64,000 nucleotides of DNA from Prochlorococcus sp. AG-409-D14 (lineage in GTDB: Bacteria > Cyanobacteriota > Cyanobacteriia > PCC-6307 > Cyanobiaceae): the NCBI GenBank assembly GCA_003215895.1, contig QCJR01000005.1, positions 41,801 through 105,800 of the forward strand, read 5' to 3'. The notes below the pieces were generated by a model. That model worked only from the letters and a program-made list of their open reading frames with translations, was not told where the DNA came from and did no database searches. Positions within the stretch are counted from its first letter, which is position 1. Each line of letters opens with the position of its first letter. The translations under genes and the position numbers were made by a program. Below are positions 59,560 through 64,000 of the stretch, piece by piece.

Positions 59560-60191
59560 AAGGAAAATTTATTGTTTTTGAGGGTATCGATGGCTCTGGC
59601 AAAACTACTCAAATCAATGAATTATCAAAATGGCTTATTGACAGTGATCTAATTCCTGAAAATAATCAATTAGTTATCACTAGAGAACCAGGAGGTACTA
59701 AATTAGGACAATCCATAAGATCGCTTCTACTTGATAATTCAATAGAAAAAAGCCCAGATTCTATTACTGAACTTTTGCTTTATGCCGCAGATAGATCGCA
59801 ACATGTAAATGAAATTATTCGCCCAACTCTAACTAAAGGGGATTGGGTAATTAGCGATAGATTTTGTGGATCTACACTTGCTTATCAAGGTTATGGAAGA
59901 AAGTTAGATATAAAGTTAATTAAAAATCTTGAAAATATAGCAACTCAGGGTATTTCTCCAGATATTACATTTCTATTAGATTTACCTGTTGAAGAAAGTA
60001 TAAAAAGAAGAAAAAATAGAGAAGATGATCGAATAGAAAAAGAAGGTAAAGAATTTCTATCAAATGTTTCTCTAGGCTTTCAACAATTATCCAATGGTAG
60101 TAAATGGAAAAAAATATCTGCTATAAAATCCAAGGAGAAGATCATATCTGAGATTCAATCTGAGATAAAAAAGTTAATAAAAAATAAATAA
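59556..60191 (+). CDS. tmk: Thymidylate kinase
   Basis: Phosphorylates dTMP to dTDP. The P-loop is EGIDGSGKTTQ (9-19), the DRY-like motif is SDRFCGSTLAYQG, and TREPGGTKLGQSIR and FLLDLPVEESIKRR are conserved. The 211 residues fit. It starts inside the end of the metal ATPase gene (ATGA overlap) and ends one base before holB, so ATPase-tmk-holB form an operon. Confidence 0.96.
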   Translation: MKGKFIVFEGIDGSGKTTQINELSKWLIDSDLIPENNQLVITREPGGTKLGQSIRSLLLDNSIEKSPDSITELLLYAADRSQHVNEIIRPTLTKGDWVISDRFCGSTLAYQGYGRKLDIKLIKNLENIATQGISPDITFLLDLPVEESIKRRKNREDDRIEKEGKEFLSNVSLGFQQLSNGSKWKKISAIKSKEKIISEIQSEIKKLIKNK

Positions 60192-60192
60192 A

Positions 60193-61152
60193 ATGGATGA
60201 TTTTAAAAATATATATGGGCAAGATTTGGCAATTCAAATTTTAAAGTCTGCTATTTCAAAAAAACAAATTTCTCCAGCTTATTTATTCTCTGGACCAGCA
60301 GGAGTGGGAAGAATAAAAACTGCTAAAATTTTTATTCAAGTTATTCTTGATAAAAATCAACACAAAGAAAGTACAAAAAGGAAAATAGAAAGTAATAATC
60401 ACCCTGACGTATTATGGATAGAACCATCTTATATAGTCCAAGGTAAAAGTATTTCTCAAAAGGAAGCAAAATCAGAAAGCATAAGCATGAAATCACCTCC
60501 ACAAATAAGGCTAGATCAAATTAAAAAAATAATAGAGTTCCTAGGGAAAAAACCATTTGAATCAGAAAGAAGTATAGTGATAATTGAAGACATTGAAAGA
60601 ATAAATGAATCTGCATCAAATGCATTATTAAAAACTCTTGAGGATACAAATACAGGATTATTTATTCTTATTACTCAAAGACCAGAGAAATTATTATCAA
60701 CTATTAGATCAAGATGTCAGATAGTCCCATTTATACGCTTAAATGATAATCAACTAAACAAAATTATTGAGAAATTAGAAGTAGTTCAAGAAATAGATGA
60801 TATTCCTCGTGAAAAAATTAAAGAACTAATCGATTTTTCACATGGCTCTCCTGGACGATATCTCATAAATCTTCAATTTTGGTTGTCCTTCTCAAGTCCA
60901 TTAAGACAAAAGATAGAAATCAAATTAACTAACCAAATTGAATTATTGCAATTAGCCAAGGAAATCACTGATGAGCTCAACTTAGAGCAACAATTATGGC
61001 TTATTGATTTTGAACAAAATAGAGCTTGGATACGCGATAGAAATTCAAATCTAGTTCAACAACTTGAAGAGCTGAGAAAACAATTATTGAAATATGTACA
61101 ACCACGACTTGCGTGGGAAGTGGCTTTATTAGCCATAAACTTCATTGATTAA
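60193..61152 (+). CDS. holB: DNA polymerase III delta' subunit
   Basis: A clamp-loader subunit, 319 residues. AYLFSGPAGVGRIKTAKIF shows the P-loop position with arginine in place of the lysine, consistent with a delta' that does not hydrolyse ATP. The zinc-binding cysteines of E. coli delta' are absent (KRKIESNNHPDVLWIEP). RSIVIIEDIERINESASNALLKTLED and ITQRPEKLLSTIRSRCQIVPF (sensor region, SRC) are clear. It ends one base from the convergent rpaA. Confidence 0.9.
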   Translation: MDDFKNIYGQDLAIQILKSAISKKQISPAYLFSGPAGVGRIKTAKIFIQVILDKNQHKESTKRKIESNNHPDVLWIEPSYIVQGKSISQKEAKSESISMKSPPQIRLDQIKKIIEFLGKKPFESERSIVIIEDIERINESASNALLKTLEDTNTGLFILITQRPEKLLSTIRSRCQIVPFIRLNDNQLNKIIEKLEVVQEIDDIPREKIKELIDFSHGSPGRYLINLQFWLSFSSPLRQKIEIKLTNQIELLQLAKEITDELNLEQQLWLIDFEQNRAWIRDRNSNLVQQLEELRKQLLKYVQPRLAWEVALLAINFID

Positions 61153-61950
61153 TTAAGCAATTACCCGTTCATCAGTATTGTTTTTAAAAGAACTAGTTTC
61201 TCTTGCTTGAGTTATCAAAGGTTGTATTTCCTTTATTTTGTCCCCAGTGGGTAATTCCAAGCAATATCCAGCACCATATACAGTTTTAATAAATCTTGGT
61301 TTTCTTGGATCAGGTTCAAGCTTGGTTCTCAAGTGTCTTACATGAACTCTTATTGTTTCAATATCATCATCAGGTTCATAACCCCAAACTTCTTTGAGAA
61401 TTAATGAGGGTGCAACTGTCTGACCATGCCTTTGCATCAAACAATGAAGCAGTTCAAATTCTAAATGAGTCAAACGAACTGGAGATTCGAACCATATTGC
61501 TTCAAATCTTTCGGGAACAAGAGTAAGAGGGCCGTAATTGAGTATTTCTTGTTGATTATTACTTCCTAATGGTGCACGATTGGTTCTTCTTAACAAGGCC
61601 TTTATCCTTACTTGTAATTCCTCTAGATCAAATGGTTTTGTTATGTAATCATCTGCACCAGAATTGAATCCCGTAACCTTATCCTTAATACCACCCAAGG
61701 CAGTGATCATCAGAATAGGTATGGCAGATGTTCTCTCATCTCTTCTTAAACGTTGACAAAGAGTTAAACCATCAACTTTAGGAAGCATTAGATCCAGAAG
61801 AATTAGATCAGGCGCGTATTGAAGAGCCAAAGCCTGACCCTTGATGCCGTCCTCAGCTTTTTGTACATCAAAACCCGTGTGCTCAAGATGCCCTGAAACA
61901 AGATCTCTCATGTCTTGGTCGTCTTCAATAAGTAAAATGCAAGGCTTCAT
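61153..61950 (-). CDS. rpaA: OmpR-type response regulator RpaA
   Basis: The output regulator of the circadian clock in cyanobacteria, also controlling photosystem energy balance. From ATG 61950 it begins [30 protein letters not shown], with phospho-acceptor D53 ([11 protein letters not shown]) and a winged helix ending [12 protein letters not shown]. The track start at 62016 adds 22 residues not typical of receivers; I prefer 61950. The RpaA call rests on the [12 protein letters not shown] and [29 protein letters not shown] stretches. Its kinase SasA is not here. Confidence 0.92.
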   Translation of the reverse strand: MKPCILLIEDDQDMRDLVSGHLEHTGFDVQKAEDGIKGQALALQYAPDLILLDLMLPKVDGLTLCQRLRRDERTSAIPILMITALGGIKDKVTGFNSGADDYITKPFDLEELQVRIKALLRRTNRAPLGSNNQQEILNYGPLTLVPERFEAIWFESPVRLTHLEFELLHCLMQRHGQTVAPSLILKEVWGYEPDDDIETIRVHVRHLRTKLEPDPRKPRFIKTVYGAGYCLELPTGDKIKEIQPLITQARETSSFKNNTDERVIA

Positions 61951-62084
61951 TAATAAATGACCAAGTTGAAAAGTACCCGCGACAGCGATTACTAAAGATT
62001 GCAATGATTCTCTCAAAATTTTGTTTTTATTGCAGAATTCAAAAAATTCGGTTTCTCAAGAACTAATCGAGAAGATCAATTGCT

Positions 62085-62168
62085 ATGACTAAATTTTTGC
62101 CCCTAAAAAGGAGAAAGGGGCCTGCATTGTCTTTAGAAAGTCTTCCGATTCCAAGGGTCTACTGTTAA
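62085..62168 (+). CDS. Doubtful 27-aa ORF upstream of rpaA
   Basis: ATG 62085 to TAA 62168 encodes MTKFLPLKRRKGPALSLESLPIPRVYC. GAGAAG lies about nine bases upstream. The composition is basic and not membrane-like. There is no family I know. It overlaps the GC-rich hairpin, and the small size makes chance quite possible. Confidence 0.2.
   Translation: MTKFLPLKRRKGPALSLESLPIPRVYC
62099..62121. repeat. GC-rich hairpin, GCCCCT/AGGGGC
   Basis: A six-base perfect stem (GCCCCT 62099-62104, AGGGGC 62116-62121) with loop AAAAAGGAGAA. On the plus strand the loop holds a Shine-Dalgarno-like AAGGAG. On the minus strand it lies about 150 bases upstream of rpaA, in its likely leader. No T-run follows in either direction. 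Confidence 0.35.
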
Positions 62169-62332
62169 GGAATTCTCAAAAATTTTTATCAAAAACGTCA
62201 CTAAAAATCTTTATTAGATTCGTTTAATCTTGCAAATCAGGAAATATTTTTTTAAGTTTAAAAGTCAAAAAATCTCCTCTGATAGATAAAACCAATTTCT
62301 CATTTGCTTTTTGAAAACTCCCTGGGCGAAAT

Positions 62333-62614
62333 TTAAGTTAATTCCTCCTGAATGCTTATGACTGCTATTGAAAGCATTTTTCCAGTAAAACCAAATTCAT
62401 TATTCAACAGAGACTCCAAAAAAGCACCATCAGGAACAGGTTTCATCCCCTCTGATATAGCAACAGCAAGAGGATCTGTAATCATCGGTTTAAGTGATTC
62501 AACAACAGGGTTCGACTTGAAATGAATAGTCCTGTATTTGTTTTTGTTGTTATGGCAGAATTGATAAAAGGTTTCCCGTATGAAGTCACGGTTCAAATTA
62601 GGAATATCAAGCAC
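62333..62614 (-). CDS. Hypothetical protein (51-93 aa)
   Basis: The C-terminal part, MITDPLAVAISEGMKPVPDGAFLESLLNNEFGFTGKMLSIAVISIQEELT, has codon usage and composition like a real gene. The first 36 residues lie opposite another ORF and look less convincing. The start could be the track's GTG 62614 or ATG 62488. I recognise no family. No clear Shine-Dalgarno precedes either start. Confidence 0.4.
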   Translation of the reverse strand: MLDIPNLNRDFIRETFYQFCHNNKNKYRTIHFKSNPVVESLKPMITDPLAVAISEGMKPVPDGAFLESLLNNEFGFTGKMLSIAVISIQEELT

Positions 62615-62743
62615 ATTTCTTTGCTCTCGCTCAACCTAGGCTCAACTCGGGAGGTGATTTGTTCTTCTCATAAGGAATTAGAAACCTTTCTCCCAAATGA
62701 TTTGCTCTCTCCTTACATTAATTTTATCTTGTGTTTGAATTAA
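62522..62743 (+). CDS. Hypothetical ORF opposite the preceding one (73 aa)
   Basis: ATG 62522 encodes MNSPVFVFVVMAELIKGFPYEVTV and then a mixed region to TAA at 62743. It overlaps the minus-strand ORF by 93 bases, so at least one of the two N-termini is a shadow. The first 30 residues could be a beta-rich segment. I know no family. AGGG lies 11 bases upstream of the start. Confidence 0.3.
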   Translation: MNSPVFVFVVMAELIKGFPYEVTVQIRNIKHISLLSLNLGSTREVICSSHKELETFLPNDLLSPYINFILCLN

Positions 62744-62769
62744 ATAAGTTTTAGATCCGCTCTGAGAAT

Positions 62770-62883
62770 CTAAGCAACTGTATCCGCTTCAGATAAGTTG
62801 TATTGCTTTAAGTATTTCTCAATCATTTCAGGTATATCATTATTTCCATGTGAAACATTTAAGTAAATGCCTTGTGATTTCAT
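62770..62883 (-). CDS. Candidate small protein (37 aa)
   Basis: ATG 62883 to TAG 62770 gives MKSQGIYLNVSHGNNDIPEMIEKYLKQYNLSEADTVA. It is below the ORF-track cutoff but reads like a soluble small protein with a helix (IPEMIEKYLKQY). It lies on the same strand as the dioxygenase and TPR genes, 95 bases after the dioxygenase stop. I recognise no family. The lack of a strong Shine-Dalgarno keeps confidence low. Confidence 0.4.
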   Translation of the reverse strand: MKSQGIYLNVSHGNNDIPEMIEKYLKQYNLSEADTVA

Positions 62884-62978
62884 TTAATTTTTCTAGTCTT
62901 TAGCCTCATTATTTATTCGCCTTTAGAAACCCGAGTGGATAAATCTTTTTAAAAGTATCAAATAAGATCGATTATCAA

Positions 62979-63578
62979 TTAATTAAAGAAATTGATCCAA
63001 CCAGTAACTATATATTTTGAACCTTTTCTTAAAATGTTACCTCTATGTGCGTGAGTCCATTCGGCAGGCCAAATTAAAGTTAGTCCTTTTTTGGGTTGAA
63101 TTTCAAGATCATAGTGACTGAAATATGTTGAACCACCTTCTTCAACATCATTTAAGTAAGTCATAAAAGCAAAAACACGGTGAGAACTTTCTATGCTTGA
63201 TCTCTCTGAATGTATATTCTTGAAATGTTGGCCTGGCTTATATCTTTGAAGATTGAAAGAACCAATTTCTGTTTTTTGAGCTAAATCTTTTAAAAAAGGC
63301 CATTCTTCTATATAGTTTTTGTAGCATTCAAAAAGTTCTTCGAAGTAAGCTTTAAATGCTTCATTACCAGGCAGAATAATTTCTTTCGGTTTAACCATAA
63401 TATCAATACTATCTTTGAGATTATGATTAACTCCACTCAATGTGCTTCCTTTCTTTTGTTTGGCTAAATTAAGTTCAAAATAGCTAATAAGATCTTCACA
63501 TATAGAAAATGGCTCTAGAGTCCATGATCCAATAAAATGAGGATTTAGGTTATTTGTTTTTATGGAAACTTTTTTCAT
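62979..63578 (-). CDS. Prolyl 4-hydroxylase-like 2OG-Fe(II) dioxygenase
   Basis: A 199-residue protein whose second half is a P4Hc-type double-stranded beta helix. YKPGQHFKNIHSE gives the iron motif as H123-x-E125, with Glu where Asp is usual. The distal histidine is H178 in WTHAHRG, and K188 (GSKYIVTGW) would bind 2-oxoglutarate. VFAFMTYLNDVEEGGSTYF is diagnostic. It probably hydroxylates a protein or peptide. It starts immediately after the stop of the TPR gene, in the same frame. Confidence 0.88.
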   Translation of the reverse strand: MKKVSIKTNNLNPHFIGSWTLEPFSICEDLISYFELNLAKQKKGSTLSGVNHNLKDSIDIMVKPKEIILPGNEAFKAYFEELFECYKNYIEEWPFLKDLAQKTEIGSFNLQRYKPGQHFKNIHSERSSIESSHRVFAFMTYLNDVEEGGSTYFSHYDLEIQPKKGLTLIWPAEWTHAHRGNILRKGSKYIVTGWINFFN

Positions 63579-64000
63579 TTAATTAACAATAATATTAGGG
63601 TTTTTATAATTAAAATTAATGGACCCATATGCCTCTCTTATTTTAACCATGCCCTCTCTCATCTTACCATCCTTCAATAATAGTCTACCTATACCTGCTT
63701 TTGCTTCATCAAGGCTATTATCAAGATTAAAAGCTTTTTCATAGTATGAAATTGATTCTTTTAGTTTACCAAGATCTATTAATATTGCTCCCAAATTGGA
63801 ATGCGCCTCTGCGAAATTAGGATTAAGTTCAATTGCTTTGCGAGTAGATAATTCTGCTTCTTGTAACTTTCCAATATCTTTTAATATATTTCCCAGATTG
63901 GAATGCGCCTCTGCGAAATTAGGATTAAGTTCAATTGCTTTGCGATATGAATTTTCTGCTTCTTGTAACTTTCCAATATCTTTTAATATGTTTCCCAGGT
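63579..64000 (-). CDS. TPR-repeat protein (partial, C-terminal part)
   Basis: The reading frame is open from the window edge to TAA at 63579, although the ORF track begins it at an internal TTG (63794). It has at least three TPR units: two nearly identical LGNILKDIGKLQEA...KAIELNPNFAEAHSN copies and then LGAILIDLGKLKESISYYEKAFNLDNSLDEAK. The N-terminus and any catalytic domain are outside the window. TPRs bind proteins. The tail RGMVKIREAY-like segment ends NYKNPNIIVN directly before the dioxygenase start. Confidence 0.88.
   Translation of the reverse strand, partial: LGNILKDIGKLQEAENSYRKAIELNPNFAEAHSNLGNILKDIGKLQEAELSTRKAIELNPNFAEAHSNLGAILIDLGKLKESISYYEKAFNLDNSLDEAKAGIGRLLLKDGKMREGMVKIREAYGSINFNYKNPNIIVN
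63795..64000. repeat. Two tandem 102-base repeats inside the TPR gene
   Basis: The block starting attggaatgcgcctctgcga at 63795 recurs at 63897, a period of 102 bases (34 codons). The two copies differ at only a few positions, so even silent sites are kept. This suggests recent duplication or gene conversion within the TPR array. It continues past the window edge. Confidence 0.9.

Larger units (their letters stand above)
61951..62332. other. Long spacer upstream of rpaA
   Basis: About 380 bases with no convincing gene. It should contain the rpaA promoter and leader on the minus strand. It holds a GC-rich hairpin (62099-62121) and a very short plus-strand ORF (62085-62168), both listed separately. 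I see no tRNA or recognised small RNA. Confidence 0.5.

Noticed and set aside
61951-62016. N-terminal 22 residues of the track's RpaA ORF
   Set aside because: Receiver domains start close to [11 protein letters not shown]; the extra residues are not conserved-looking and ATG 61950 is a good start.
62099-62121. Intrinsic terminator
   Set aside because: The stem is good but no T-run follows on either strand.
63795-64000. Regular repeats suggesting a CRISPR array
   Set aside because: The period is 102 bases with no unique spacers, and the repeats translate as TPR units.

Overview
The window is AT-rich, gene-dense bacterial DNA with very short intergenic spaces. It is almost certainly from a marine picocyanobacterium of the Prochlorococcus type. 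The evidence is the gene content: NDH-1 subunits including the cyanobacterial NdhM, phylloquinone genes (menF/A/C/E and a DHNA-CoA thioesterase), chlM, carotenoid genes (crtP, crtB, a Z-ISO-like gene), ycf3, ycf34, rbcR/ycf30, rpaA and rpaB, plus small cyanobacteria-specific families (DUF3285, DUF3172). The strain or ecotype is not proven by what I can see. I found no rRNA, tRNA, insertion sequence, prophage or CRISPR array.

Layout. 1-12 kb: an ABC ATPase fragment, a bifunctional (p)ppGpp enzyme, a DUF2062 protein, mnmE, a gap with two tiny membrane-type ORFs, nadC, argS-hisC, then a minus-strand run prfB - DUF3285 - ybeY - dgkA - trpG. prfB carries a classic CTTTGAC programmed frameshift. 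12-22 kb: grxC-gshB; the phylloquinone cluster menF / menA-menC-menE / thioesterase; ndhH; rsmH; a cysteine desulfurase; a LuxR-type response regulator. 22-30 kb: chlM, nagA, purE, cysC, SUI1, trpB, a rhodanese, a DUF3352 protein, citrate synthase. 30-36 kb: ndhA-I-G-E, nadK, a CYTH protein, a small Cys-containing protein, a PedR-like regulator, metF. 36-49 kb: a sugar-phosphate nucleotidyltransferase, scpA, ndhD, ndhF, Z-ISO, rbcR, DUF3172, ndhM, crtP-crtB, an RRM protein, a CCA-enzyme family protein. 49-57 kb: ycf34-tsaB, the minus-strand lipid operon rpaB-plsX-fabH-fabD-plsC, radA, ycf3. 57-62 kb: a Cu-type P1B ATPase, tmk, holB, rpaA. 62-64 kb: a looser stretch with small doubtful ORFs, then a TPR protein running off the window followed directly by a prolyl-4-hydroxylase-like dioxygenase.

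How it works together. Eight NDH-1 subunits (H, A, I, G, E, D, F, M) in four separate places serve cyclic electron flow and respiration. The men genes make the photosystem I quinone, Ycf3 helps assemble photosystem I, and crtB/crtP/Z-ISO make carotenoids. Regulators are dense (RpaA, RpaB, PedR-like, RbcR and one LuxR-type response regulator) with no sensor kinase in view.

Most of the window is core genome. No clear new multi-gene system stands out. The most interesting points are the prfB recoding site, small ORFs below the ORF-track cutoff, a possible AUA start for citrate synthase, an N-terminal extension on PlsX, a hairpin between ndhM and crtP, and the TPR/dioxygenase pair separated by one in-frame stop codon.
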